Shown here piece after piece: positions 30,548-44,925 of a DNA stretch of 64,000 nt. This DNA comes from Antedon mediterranea (lineage: Eukaryota > Echinodermata > Crinoidea > Comatulida > Antedonidae): assembly GCF_964355755.1 (NCBI RefSeq), contig NC_092675.1, forward strand, positions 30,900,912 through 30,964,911, in the 5' to 3' direction. The notes below the pieces were generated by a model that was not told the DNA's origin, did no database searches, and saw only the letters and a program-made list of their open reading frames with translations. How positions within the stretch are numbered: position 1 is the first letter of the stretch; each line of letters begins with the position of its first letter. Position numbers and translations under genes: made by a program.

Positions 30548-32190
30548 TGGAATAGTGGCACTTGCAAACTATAGTACAAATAGTGGCACTTGCAAACTGT
30601 AGTACAAATAGTGGCACTTGCAAACTGTAGTACAAATAGTGGCACTTGCAAACTGTAGTACAAATAGTGGCACTTGCAAACTGTAGTACAAATAGTGGCA
30701 CTTGCAAACTGTAGTACAAATAGTGGCACTTGCAAACTGTAGTACAAATACTGGCACTTGCAAACTGTAGTACAAATAGTGGCACTTGCAAACTGTTAGT
30801 ACAAATAGTGGCACTTGAAAACTGTTAGTACAAATAGTGGCACTTGAAAACTGTAGTACAAATAGTGGCACTTGCAAACTGTAGTACAAATAGTGGCACT
30901 TGCAAACTGTTAGTACAAATAGTGGCACTTGCAAACTGTTAGTACAAATAGTGGCACTTGCAAACTGTTAGTACAAATAGTGGCACTTGCAAACTGTAGT
31001 ACAAATAGTGGCACTTGCAAACTGTAGTACAAATAGTGGCACTTGCAAACTGTTAGTACAAATAGTGGCACTTGCAAACTGTTAGTACAAATAGTGGCAC
31101 TTGCAAACTGTTAGTACAAATAGTGGCACTTGCAAACTGTAGTACAAATAGTGGCACTTGCAAACTGTAGTACAAATAGTGGCACTTGCAAACTGTAGTA
31201 CAAATAGTGGCACTTGCAAACTGTAGTACAAATAGTGGCACTTGCAAACTGTAGTACAAATAGTGGCACTTGCAAACTGTAGTACAAATAGTGGCACTTG
31301 CAAACTGTTAGTACAAATAGTGGCACTTGCAAACTGTAGTACAAATAGTGGCACTTGCAAACTGTAGTACAAATAGTGGCACTTGCAAACTGTAGTACAA
31401 ATAGTGGCACTTGCAAACTGTAGTACAAATAGTGGCACTTGCAAACTGTAGTACAAATAGTGGCACTTGCAAACTGTAGTACAAATAGTGGCACTTGCAA
31501 ACTGTAGTACAAATAGTGGCACTTGCAAACTGTAGTACAAATAGTGGCACTTGCAAACTGTAGTACAAATAGTGGCACTTGCAAACTGTAGTACAAATAG
31601 TGGCACTTGCAAACTGTAGTACAAATAGTGGCACTTGCAAACTGTTAGTACAAATAGTGGCACTTGCAAACTGTTAGTACAAATAGTGGCACTTGCAAAC
31701 TGTTAGTACAAATAGTGGCACTTGCAAACTGTAGTACAAATAGTGGCACTTGCAAACTGTAGTACAAATAGTGGCACTTGCAAACTGTAGTACAAATAGT
31801 GGCACTTGCAAACTGTAGTACAAATAGTGGCACTTGCAAACTGTAGTACAAATAGTGGCACTTGCAAACTGTTAGTACAAATAGTGGCACTTGCAAACTG
31901 TAGTACAAATAGTGGCACTTGCAAACTGTAGTACAAATAGTGGCACTTGCAAACTGTAGTACAAATAGTGGCACTTGCAAACTGTTAGTACAAATAGTGG
32001 CACTTGCAAACTGTTAGTACAAATAGTGGCACTTGCAAACTGTAGTACAAATAGTGGAACTTGCAAACTGTAGTACAAATAGTGGCACTTGCAAACTGTA
32101 GTACAAATAGTGGCACTTGCAAACTGTTAGTACAAATAGTGGCACTTGCAAACTGTTAGTACAAATAGTGGCACTTGCAAATTGTTAGTA
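30548..32190. repeat. 28/29-bp minisatellite, about 58 copies
   Basis: The unit tagtggcacttgcaaactgt plus agtacaaa alternates between 28 bp (tgtagta) and 29 bp (tgttagta) forms. It starts about 1 kb downstream of the TLCD4-like gene. The minus strand of the 28-bp form has no stop codon in any frame, which explains the many open frames there. Confidence 0.96.
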
Positions 32191-32739
32191 CAGTCAAATA
32201 CAAACATCAAATAAATAAAGTTAATAACTTGACAGCCAGGATCATTTAAATTAGCCAAATGTGGTCAATTTTGATCATCTTTAAATAAAAACACAAACAA
32301 ATTATACAGTACAGTATTTACAAAGGATATAAAAGGCACAATTCTATCCACCATGCAAGTATATAAGTATTAAAGATTATAATGACACAAATCAATTTAA
32401 CAAACCTGCTGTCGAAATGGTAGGCTATTTATTAGTTAGTGATGTTTAACACATTAGTAAAAAGCAATATTGACAAAGTGTATAACATGTAATTAAAATA
32501 AATCATTTTAATTTAGAAGCATTGTTGAATAAAATATTTTGTAATCTGAATAAACAGTTTATTTCAAAATAGATTTAAAATATAATTTGTATAATATGTA
32601 CCACATTTCTGCTGAATGGAAATACTTAGCATTACCCAACATGCAATGGGCTCTGGCAGTCAATTAAAATGTTGCTTCAGTGTAGTTGACTCAAGGTCAG
32701 CGACTGTCAATCAAATAACTGTTATTTTGTGTTGCAGCT

Positions 32740-33035
32740 AAGGGTATGCTCAGATCCATGGAGTTATGCTTAACTAACGTTTCGTTTGAAACTAAATTGT
32801 CACCGATTTGGATGAACATCTAGTATGCAGGAGTAAATTTGATTGGTTAGAGGTCAGAGGTCAAAATCGTTCATATCGTAAGCGTCATTCACTAATCTTT
32901 TACCTTGAGCTGTCGTAACAAACAAAAGATCAGTGTCGCAAGAGGTGGCTTCTAATCTTTTCCTGGTTCAGACCTATGAAGTTGTGCGCCGTGTACAATA
33001 TGAAAGCATAACTCTGTAGGTCTGAACAGGCCCTT
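32740..33035. mobile_element. MITE-like element, 296 bp, with about 33-bp imperfect inverted repeats
   Basis: The left end aagggtatgctcagatccat continues ggagttatgctt. The right end, inverted, reads aagggcctgttcagacctac then agagttatgctt. The AAGGG start matches that of the MITE at 16945. No protein and no clear target duplication were seen. Confidence 0.65.
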
Positions 33036-33537
33036 AATGAAGTATATGGAAATGAATGTTTTAGAACTAAAGGTTTCATTCTGTGTAAAAGACAGAATAA
33101 GTAAATAATTGCAACTCCCTTGCAGTCCATACTGGTAATTATTATTTTATAATCTAAATGAAGTAGATAAAAGTATTGTTTTGACATTTAAAAAATAAGC
33201 ACATCCATACAGTATTTATAATCCAAAATATATAAATTTATTTACATAAAATTTACCTTTCTCAAGTTAAAAACAAATTTAACAAGCAAATAAATATAAT
33301 TTAAGATGTACTCTATTGAATTGTTAAGTCTAAGAAAATCTTAGTAATAATATATCAATCATTAGCTTATTTGTGTACAATGAAAAGTTACAAAAGATAC
33401 ATGTTTGGGTCTACAGACATCTTTTTAAATCATTGCTCCATTTTTTGATAATGTTGTCACTTTTAAATATTCTTTTATCCTTGGACGAAGATTAGAAATT
33501 GTGCTGATATTCAACAATAAACCTAATCTTGGATATT

Positions 33538-34431
<894 letters not shown>

Positions 34432-35099
34432 CTAATAATTTAGAAGAATAATTTAAGTATAGTTTGACAATAAAAAGTAAAAACCTAACGATTCTAAAAT
34501 ATGACAGGAAAGCTAAGAAAAAACTACAGTATGAAGAAACAATAGTGAGTTGTAGACAAGAGGTAGTTCAGAACGATACGGTAATTAGATTTGACGTATG
34601 ACATGGCATCGTCCATAGACCATAAGTGGTTTGTTTTAGATGTGCAGATAAACTGCACTCTTTCAATCATGATATCACCATATATACTTAATATGTAAAC
34701 TTATAATTTGGTTGGTAATACTTACAACTTAAAATTAAGAACAGCTCCAGCATTTACAAGTAAAGTCCTATATTAATGCAACAATAAAAGGGATCATGAA
34801 AACAATAATCAATTTCTTATATTTGTATTTGTAGCTAAATTAGTAGGACAGCCTTATACGTACATAAACATACAGAGATCCAACAATGCATACATAGACT
34901 GTCTACTTTATACTGTTTTTTTAATAATAATTAAAACTAAAAAAGGAAAAATTTCATTATATATGACGTACAAAACAAAAATAATTTACGTTTATTAATA
35001 TATTATTAGTAAAATTTATATTTTAAAGATTCTTGCTTAAATTTAATGGTTCAGTTTGTGCACATTAGTTGTTTTATGCGCGATTTTAAATTGTAAAAA

Positions 35100-35520
35100 A
35101 ATCTCTAGGCCTAGATGAGCCTGGAATGTACGACATAAGACACAGGTGTTAGATGATGTGGCAAAGAGGTTTTCACTACACACGACAACAAAGATAGATG
35201 GTGCATTCGCCAAGGCCTAGCTAAATAATTAGGCCTAAGTAAACTTTTCTGCAAAGAATGAAGTCTTAAGTATATAACTATACATAAATATAATCTATCT
35301 ATAATATTTAAAAACCATACCCAAATAAAATAAGGTCGGATATCATGATTAAAATTGGCTTTATAAAGTTTGCAATTTATAAACAAACAAGCAATTGCAA
35401 AAGGTAGAGTGAGTCCTCTACGGTACCGCCGTACTCCTCATGCGAGTGTAGAGGGCGCCAGACAACAAAATGTAATACACACTGCTGCTGCGCATTTAAT
35501 TGGATATCAGAGCGTCATTT
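35100..35520. other. Non-coding stretch before the S1 element
   Basis: Nothing recognised, apart from a taggcctag-rich word cluster and a GC-rich patch at 35420-35462 (ctacggtaccgccgtactcc). Confidence 0.4.
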
Positions 35521-35753
35521 CAGGTATATAAACTATACCAAACTGGCGAGTAAATCATGTTTTACTTTTTAAACCTCGCAACGTCTGGTTGAAAAGGCTA
35601 CTCGGACCAATAATTTCTATTAGCCTAGAGGTTATTGCGATTTGGACGTTTCTGATTGGCTGTAGCCATGGACTATATTGATTAACACTGCTCTGATTGG
35701 TTGTAGCTTTGAATACATCTTCTCGGAACTCGTCCTTAATACAATAGCAATTT

Positions 35754-36770
35754 AGCACAGTGTTTTACTATATAACCAGATAAATAATAGGAAACATTTA
35801 ATAATTTGATAAATGACATTTAAATAGCAATTTAGGTAAATGTCTTTTGAAATGAAATTATATAAATTATAACCAATTTGGTTAGAGTAAAACACAATGA
35901 TAAAGAATAGGAAACATTTAATAATATGATAAATTACATTTACATAGCAATTTAGCACTGTGTTTTACTATAACCAATTTGGTTAGAGTAAAACACAATG
36001 ATAAAGAATAAGAAACATTTAATAACATGATAAATGACATTTACATAGCAATTAGCACTGTGTTTTACTATAACCAATTTGGTTAGAGTAAAGCACAATG
36101 ATAAAGAATAGGAAACATTTAATAACATGATAAATGACATTCACATAGCAATTTAGCACTGTGTTTTACTATAACCAATCAGATTAGAGTAAAACACAAT
36201 GATAAAGAATAGGAAACATTTAATAATATGATATATAACATTTACATAGCAATTTAGCACTGTGTTTTACTATAACCAATTTGATTAGAGTAAAACACAA
36301 CAATAAAGAATAGGAAACATTTAATAACATGATAAATTACATTTACATAGCAATTTATCACTGTGTTTTACTATAACCAATTTGGTTGAGTAAAACACAA
36401 TGATAAAGAATAGGAAACATTTAATAATATGATAAATTACATTTACATAGCAATTTATCACTGTGTTTTACTATAACCAATTTGGTTAGAGTAAAACACA
36501 ATGATAAAGAATAGGAATTTAATAATATGATATATAACATTTATATAGCAATTTAGCACTGTGTTTTACTATAACCAATTTGGTTAGAGTTAAACACAAT
36601 GATAAAGAATAGGAAACATTTAAAAATATGATAAATGACATTTACATAGCAATTTAGCACTGTGTTTTACTATAACCAATTTGATTAGAGTAAAACACAA
36701 TGATAAAGAATATGAAACATTTAATAATATGATAAATTGCTAGCACTGTGTTTTACTATACCAATTTAGT
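35754..36770 (-). repeat. S1 left array, about 10 units of about 100 bp
   Basis: Each unit has a hyphenated palindrome, cactgtg, 11 nt, ccaatttgg, 11 nt, cacaatg, then a spacer (ataaagaataggaaacattt...tgataaatgacatttacata). It is opposite in orientation to the array at 41870-44365. Short open frames on the minus strand across it are repeat artefacts. Confidence 0.93.
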
Positions 36771-37144
36771 TTTGGATAAAGAATATGAATTTAAAGAATG
36801 GATATAATATGATATGATACAATATGATTTTCTCCCAATTAGTAAGACATTTTGGAATATTGCGTGCGTAGTGCACCTAACAAGATCATGTTCGCTATTT
36901 AAAACTCACATTTTAAAACCGTAAACGCATAAATTTGCGGACATACTCGTAAAACACACTTCCAGAGATTTAATAATTTTAACAGTACTACAAAATCCAT
37001 AATATAAAGTATAGATTTGTACAAAAAGAGCAGAACAATTAAATTAACGGTCATTACATCTACTGAACTGTCTCATTACATCTACTGAAAAATTCATCGC
37101 GATGAATTTATTTATAATACACCAATCAGATCACACGCAATTAG

Positions 37145-38142
37145 TATGGAATGCCAGTTTAGGCGATGATAAAATCGCGTCGATGATGCAATGAAAATTG
37201 CGTCGATGTGATGAAAATTGCGTCGATGAATATAGTATTGATGTAATGAAAATTTAAGTCGATGTGATGAACATTGCGTCGATGAAAATTGCGTCGATGT
37301 AATGAAAATTGCGTTAATGTGATGAAAATTGCGTCGATGAAAATTGCGTCGATGAAAACTGCATCGATGAAAACTGCATCGATGAAAAAAAAAAAAAATT
37401 TCATCGATGCAGTTTTCATCTGCATCGATGAAAACAAAAAAAAATTTTCATCGATGCAGTTTTCATCGATGAAAATTGCGATCTCCCTGCCGGTATGATT
37501 TGAATATGATGTCATGGATGCTGGACATCTGAATTTTATGTACTGCACTGGTGGATTAACGGAAGCAATTAGCTAGAAGATATAATGTGTTCGAAAGGAC
37601 AATAATGGATCCATTGCTAAAATGTGTTGACAATAAATCACTAAAATGTTAATCAGTGCATATATTTCAACATTGTTTTAGTGCGCGCTCACTGTGCGCT
37701 TGTCTATAACGCGCGCTAGCGCAAGCGGTAAACATGTTTATCATATCAAAATATTCAGAAACCGTCAATTTTTTGCAACATAATAACATTATTAACAATC
37801 ATCATTATTAACATCATCATTTACTTTACTAGTAGTCATTTTCATCATTGATTGAATTAAAACCATTTGGAATTTTCATAATCAATTAAATTCATCACAT
37901 CAATTTTCATCGATGCAGTTTTCATCGACGCAATTTTCATCGATGCAGTTTTCATCGACGCAATTTTCATCGACGCAATTTTCATCGATGCAATTTTCAT
38001 CGACGCAATGTAAATTGCGTCGACGCAATTTACATTGCATCGACGCAATCTACATTGCGTCGATGCAATTTTCATCGACGCAATTTCATCATCGACGCAA
38101 TTTTTATCATCGCCAAAAACTTGTGTAAAACGGCGTTCCATA
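37145..38142. mobile_element. DNA transposon of 998 bp with subterminal 15-bp direct repeats in inverted arms
   Basis: The ends are tatggaatgcc and ggcgttccata, with a 5-bp target duplication attag at 37140-37144 and 38143-38147. Inside each end is an array of gatgaaaattgcgtc units (37165-37480) and its inverse (37895-38105). Each arm holds roughly 13-18 units, with cgtc/catc variation. The 15-bp period gives open frames reading SMKIA repeats, which are not taken as protein. The middle (37500-37890) shows no transposase, so it is non-autonomous. Confidence 0.8.
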
Positions 38143-38389
38143 ATTAGTGACGAATCGCATATTCGCCGTTTATTGTTGAGGCGCGTAAACAGTGTGCGCA
38201 ATGCACGTTTTCTTCCCATGACGAGACGAATCGATATTCGACGCTTCGTGTGACGAATAATCGCCAAATTATAATTAATATAATTAATTAATGAAATAAG
38301 ATACGCAGTTGATGTTTGCATCAATTGTTCTTTAGAATAATACTTTCGAAATACAAAACAAAAAATGTGTGGTGAGTGACGATATGTTC

Positions 38390-38430
38390 AATCATGGACC
38401 TATAAATTACTAATTTATAGGTCCATGATT
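38390..38430. repeat. Perfect 20-bp hairpin with 1-nt loop
   Basis: The arm aatcatggacctataaatta is followed by a single c and then its exact reverse complement. Confidence 0.97.
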
Positions 38431-38847
38431 CAATATCTGTAGCTTCAATTCAAACATAATGTAACAGAAAATTCGAAGCGTACAAAAACGTTCGTTTACA
38501 CAACACTTTTTTTAATACTTTATTATTGATTATTATATTATACAGGAATACTATTTATTTCCTCATTTCTACCCAAGAATAAACAATTTTTGGATACAAA
38601 ACTTTATGCATGTGAATTACATTACCAAAATATTAAAATGAGGATAAAAAACATCGCGTAAAATACTCGTATTCAAAAGCTTCTGAAATTTGTAGATATA
38701 TGTCATGAAAAAGAAATTTGACATTCCCAATAATTTTTTGGGGCAAAAATGTAATATATGAAACATACAATTTACATAGTTTATCATTGTTTTTTATTAG
38801 AACCAATATGGTTACACAGTTAAACATAGTGATAAAGAATAGATACT

Positions 38848-40062
38848 CAGGGATGTCACCAGCTTTTTGGAGTGCTGGTCGGCAAATTCCGCCCCCCCCC
38901 CCCCCGGGGGGGGGGGTACTATACCCCCGGGGGTTGTCGTTATTTTAGCGAAACATAAAGAATTATGAAAATAAATAACAACAAATTGCATCAGGTCTAG
39001 GCCTAACCTTGTACCACCGGGGAGTCGCCGTTAATATTCGCGAAAACAAAAAAACGCATACGAAATGAATAGCAATAGATCGCGTCAGGCTTAGGCCTAG
39101 CCTTGGTAGACACTACGACCACTACTAGGCCTAGCCAAGGCTTAGATAGATGCCCCAAAATCTGAATTCCACAAAAACAGGCGCTTCCTTATTTAGGCCT
39201 AATCCCTAATCAAATACTGTAGATGAATTATTAACCTAGACCTTAATACTACTTGTTGCTCGATATAATGTTCGTGTTCTTTTGCGCGAGAGTTTTTTAG
39301 CGTATTCGCGAATTCCGGATTTTGTGTTTCACAACTGTGCGGCAAGCATGTAGTGACGTGCATGGCCGGCAAGAACAGACACGTGTTTATGGGTTAACTG
39401 AAGTTCAGCAACCTGAAGTTATCCAGGGACGTGTAATTATTGTACCATGCTCGACGATCATTAACGAACGAACTTGCCCGGTCTCACTGAACCATGCGCA
39501 TGTTTTTTTATTTTTTTTAATAGTTCGTAGAGTACAAAAATGTAAAACTAGTAACATAATATAATTAAAGCAGGGTGACAAAACATTCAGCAATTAAAAA
39601 TTATTTTGTTTGGGTCTATGTAGTTGTACATTTTTAATTACTGCGTACTTGTTTGTATTTTTAATCTGTGCAAAATAAAACGCTTGAATGGTCGCTATGT
39701 GAACTTTAAACTTGTACACTGTGCCTGTGTAGCACGTTGTTCGCCATGACTCACAAGCTGTAACAATGAATACCAGGGCAGGGTAGGCCTGGTATTGTGT
39801 TACTGTTACAAATAAAGTAATGTACGTAACCACGGAAACATTTGCTGTAGTCTTTTGTCTTATCTATATGAGGCTAGCTTGTCTGTTATTAACGATGTGC
39901 TAGGTAAAATGTTTTAGTACGAATTTTAGTTAGGCCTAGGCCTAATATAAATATCGTAATGATTAATAATAATAGTGGTGGTCGGCAGCCTGTAAATCCT
40001 GGTCGGAAATGTTGAGTGCTGGTCGGGGCCGACCAGCGCCGACCAGCGTGGTGACATCCCTG
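38848..40062. mobile_element. hAT-like non-autonomous element, 1215 bp, with 6-bp target duplication
   Basis: The element starts cagggatgtcaccagc and ends inverted (gtggtgacatccctg), with ggtcgg/ccgacc words next to both ends. Target duplications gatact lie at 38842-38847 and 40063-40068. It interrupts an S1 unit: an uninterrupted relative of the flanks exists near 41285-41320 (aaagaatggaactgttaggt). CAGGG ends fit the hAT superfamily. No transposase frame was recognised. It includes a C14G11 run at 38892-38916. Confidence 0.8.
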
Positions 40063-41869
40063 GATACTTGTTAGGTTACTACCCTACCCTCTAGTTTGAA
40101 GCGACATTATAAATTCATCGAGAGAAAAAACGTATCGTATTCAGAAACGTTTGACATTTTGTATAGATATGTTCAATAAGACAAAACAAATTATAAATTT
40201 CAAGACAAATCGATGATTTCCATTATTTGCATTTCTAAAAATTCACACTTATGGATGAAAGACCATACATTTTCAACATATTCGTTTTTTCTGTGTACCG
40301 AGTTTAGAAACTTTTTGAATACCAGACGTATTTTTTTGTGATGCTTTTTCATTTGAATTGTAGTATAAAATGTCATTGAAACGAGATAAAAATCATACAA
40401 GACATGTTATAATAGGTTGCTCTATATACATAACAAAATTAGTTCTTTTTTTTTGGTAAGAATCGCCAATGAAGTAGAAAGTTATTTCAGATGTAGTGTG
40501 CATTTATACGTCATTAATAGTAGGCCTAAAATATAATATTAAATATTATAAAGAATATCAAACATTTTATGTTATGAAAAATAAAATTTACATATAAGTT
40601 TATCATTGTGTTTTACTATAACCATTTTGGTTAAAAGTTAAACACAGTGAGTGATAAAGAATAGAACTGTTTTAGTTTATTTAACCCTAACCCTAGTTTG
40701 AAGCGATCACATATTTAATATTCATCGCTAAAAATACGTATCGTCTTGAAAAACGTTTGATATTTGGTAGATATGTTCAATATAGGTTCTTACATCTATA
40801 ATGCAAAAGAAATATCCTAATAGTTTTATTTTGATTTCTGGGAATCATCAATGAAGTAAAAATGTGTTGGAAATGTATTGTCTTTCATAAGTGTAAATGT
40901 TTAGAAATGCAAATTATTAAAATCACGAATTTGTCTTGAAACTTTTATTTTTTGTTTGTTTTATAGACGTAAGAACCTATTGAACATATTTACCAAATTT
41001 CAAATGTTTCTGAATACGATACGTATTTTTTCGCGATGAATTAAGTATGTGATCGCTTCACACTAGGGTTAGAGTTATATAACCTAAAACAGTGTCTATT
41101 CTTTATCACTGTGTTTAACTGTGTAACCAAATTGGTTCTGTAAAACAAGATGATAAACTATGTAACTTGTATTTATTATATTACATTATATGTATCCTAT
41201 AATGTAATATGAAAAATAAAATGTACATAGTTTATCATTGTGTTGTACTAAAACCAATTTGGTTAAAAGTTAAACACAGTGTTAAAGAATGGAACTGTTA
41301 GGTTATTTAACCCTAACCCTAGTTTGAAGCGATCACATACTTAATTCATCGATAAAAATACGTATCGTCTTAAAAAACGTTTGAAATTTGGTACATGTTC
41401 AATATAGGTTCTTACATCTATAATGTAAAAGAAATATCATAATTTGTTTTATTTTGATTTCTGGGAATCATCAATGAAGTAAAAATGTGTTGGAAAATGT
41501 ATGGTATTTCATAAGTGTACATTTTTAGAAATGAAAATTATTAAAATCACGAATTTTTCGTGAAATTTATATTTTTTGTTTGTTTTATAGACGTAAGAAC
41601 CTATTAAACATATCTAACAAATTTCAAAAGTTTCTGAATACGATACGTACTTTTTCCCGATGAATTCATTATGTCGCTTCAAACTAGCGGGTTAGGGTTA
41701 TATAACCTAAAACAGTATCTATTCTTTATCACTGTGTTTAACTGTGTAACCAAATTGGTTCTGTAAAACAAGATGATAACCTATGTAACTTGTATTTATT
41801 ATATTATTACATTATATGTATCCTATTCTTTATCATAACGTTTAGATAATAAGATATGTTTAATATAAT

Positions 41870-44365
41870 ATTTTGCTATGTAAATAACATCATATAATAA
41901 ATGTTTCATTATCATTGTGTTTTACTGTAACCAAATTGGCTATAGTAAAACACAATACTAAATTTGTATGTAAATGTATCATATTATTATATGTTTCCTA
42001 TTCTTTATTTGTGTTTTACTGTATCCAGCACAGTGCTAAATATCATTTATCATAGTTAAAATGTTTTACTCTAACCAAATTGGTTATAGTAAAACACAGT
42101 GATAAATTACTATGTAAATGTCATTTATCATATTATTAAATGTTTCCTATTCTTTATCATTGTGCTTTACTCTAATCAAATTGGTTATATTAAAACACAG
42201 TGCTAAATTTCTATGTGAATGTCATTTATCATGTTATTAAATGTTCCTATTCTATATCATTGTGTTTTACTCTAATCAAATTGGTTATAGTAAAACATTG
42301 TGCTAAATTGCTAGCTATGTAAATAATCATTATTATTAAATGTTTCCTATTCTTTATCATTGTGTTTTACCATAACCAAATTGGTTATAGTAAAACACAG
42401 TGATAAATTGCTATGTAAATAATCATTATTATTAAATGTTTCCTATTCTATATCATTGTGCTTTACCATAACCAAATTGGTTATAGTAAAACACAGTGCT
42501 AAATTGCTATGTAAGTCATTTATCATATTATTAAATGTTCCTATTCTATATCATTGTGTTTTACTCTAATCAAATTGGTTATAGTAAAACATTGTGCTAA
42601 ATTGCTAGCTATGTAAATAATTATTATTATTAAATGTTTCCTATTCTTTATCATTGTGTTTTACCATAACCAAATTGGTTATAGTAAAACACAGTGATAA
42701 ATTGCTATGTAAATAATCATTATTATTAAATGTTTCCTATTCTATATCATTGTGCTTTACCATAACCAAATTGGTTATAGTAAAACACAGTGCTAAATTG
42801 CTATGTAAGTCATTTATCATATTATTAAATGTTTCCTATTCTATATCATTGTGCTCTACCATAACCAAATTGTGAATGTCATTTATCAAATTATTAAATG
42901 TTTCCTATTCTTTATCATTATGTTTTACTTTAACCAAATTGGTTATAGTAAAACACAGTGATAAATTGCTATGTAAATGTCATTTATCATATTATTAAAT
43001 GTTTCCTATTCTTTATCATTGTGTTTTACTTTTAACCAAATTGGTTATAGTAAAACACAGTGCTAAATTGCTATGTAAATGTCATTTATCATTATTATTA
43101 AATGTTTCCTATTCTTTATCATTGTGTTTTACTTTAACCAAATTGGTTATAGTAAAACACAGTGCTAAATTGCTATGTAAATGTCATTTATCAAATTATT
43201 AAATGTTTCCTATTCTATATCATTGTGTTTTACTCTAACCAAATTGGTTATAGTAAAACACAGTGCTAAATTGCTATGTGAATGTCATATATCATATTAT
43301 TAAATGTTTCCTATTCTTTATCATTCTGCTTTACTTTAACCAAATTGGTTATAGTAAAACACAGTGCTAAATTGCTATGTAAATGTCATATATCATTTTA
43401 TTAAATTTTTCCTATTCTTTATCATTATGTTTTACTTTAACCAAATTGGTTATAGTAAAACACAGTGCTAAATTGCTATGTAAATGTCATTTATCATATT
43501 ATTAAATGTTTCCTATTCTTTATCATTATGTTTTACTTTAACCAAATTGTTTATAGTAAAACACAGTGCTAAATTGCTATGTAAATAATCATTATTATTA
43601 AATGTTTCCTATTCTTTATCATTGTGTTTTACTCTAACCAAATTGGTTATAGTAAAACACAGTGCTAAATTGCTATGTAAATGTCATATATCATTTTATT
43701 ATTAAATTCCTATTCTTTATTATTCTGCTTTACTTTAACCAAATTGGTTATAGTAAAACACAGTGCTAAATTGCTATGTAAATGTCATTTATCATATTAT
43801 TAAATGTTTCCTATTCTTTATCATTGTGTTTTACTCTAACCAAATTGGTTATAGTAAAACACAGTGCTAAATTGCTATGTGAATGTCATATATCATATTA
43901 AATGTTTCCTATTCTTTATCATTGTGTTTTACTCTAACCAAATTGGTTATAGTAAAACACAGTGCTAAATTGCTATGTAAATGTCATATATCATATTATT
44001 AAATTCCTATTCTTTATCATTCTGCTTTACTTTAACCAAATTGTTTATAGTAAAACACAGTGCTAAATTGCTATGTAAATGTCATTTATCATATTATTAA
44101 ATGTTTCCTATTCTATATCATTGTGTTTTACTCTAACCAAATTGGTTATAGTAAAACACAGTGATAAATTGCTATGTAATGACATTTATCATATTATTAA
44201 ACGTTTCCAATTCTTTATCATTGTGTTTTACTCTAACCAAATTGGTTATAGTAAAACACAGTGATAAATTGCTATGTAAATGTCATTTATCATATTATTA
44301 AATGTTTCCTATTCTTTATCATTGTGTTTTACTCTAACCAAATTGGTTATTGTAAAACACAGTAT
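41870..44365 (+). repeat. S1 right array, about 24 units of about 100 bp
   Basis: Units read tttatcattgtgttttact...taaccaaattggttatagta...aaacacagtgctaaattgct and a spacer with atttatcatattattaaatg. Each unit contains the 45-bp palindrome. Neighbouring units share variants (for example ctatatcattgtgctttacc at about 42450 and 42740), showing recent multi-unit duplication. Confidence 0.95.
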
Positions 44366-44925
44366 ATTTTACCTCAGCAACATGTAACATCGCCGCAAAA
44401 TTGTTTATACGTTTATTTTGATTGGCTAACTAAAGTACGGTCTAATGAATATTGATATCAGAAGATTCCCTAGCTTAGTGAAAAAGTTTTATTACCAAAA
44501 ATATGCTGATTACGTCACTACCGGAAGTTGTAGTCTAGCATGATGCAGACGCAATTGATTATGTACGTTTGTTAAACATATAAAAAGCTGTAAATTACCA
44601 CAAAACGACAATAGGAAAGAATTCAAAGAAATGCCCTACGTGTTCAAAATCATTGTTTTAATATAGTCTGTATGTATAACTAACAATTGACCTTGTGGAA
44701 GAGCGTATAAATTTAATTTAAAGTAAAACATGATTTACTCGCCAATTTGGTATTGGATATATAGCTCGTCATTTCGCATTTCGACGATCGAGCATTCTCT
44801 ACTTCTACGGAGCGCCATTTATGCCTTTATTTACTTACGAAATAGAAATAGTACTACGGTAGCTGCTCCAGTGGACCAAATTTAGCACTAGTGGAGCGCA
44901 GTGATATAAAATAGAAATAAGTCAC

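Larger units (their letters stand above)
35522..44770. mobile_element. S1: large inverted-repeat element built of palindromic arrays
   Basis: The boundaries carry an inverted repeat of about 45 bp. Its exact core is 24 bp (ggcgagtaaatcatgttttacttt at 35545-35568, inverted at 44720-44743). Inside are an array of about 10 units (35754-36770) and, in the opposite orientation, about 24 units (41870-44365). Degenerate single units lie near 38760, 40590 and 41240. The middle (40.0-41.8 kb) repeats a module with acgtatcgt, tttggtacatgttcaatata and a telomere-like ccctaaccctag word at least three times. Other elements are nested in it. No transposase was recognised, so its class is unknown. Confidence 0.6.

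Noticed and set aside
30505-32078. Many long minus-strand open frames reading VPLFVLQFASATICTTVCKC repeats
   Set aside because: They follow the 28/29-bp minisatellite in all three frames with no start context, domain or conservation; artefact of a stop-free repeat.
37159-38324. Open frames of SMKIA/SMKTA repeats on both strands
   Set aside because: A product of the 15-bp subterminal repeat of the transposon at 37145-38142, present in both orientations.
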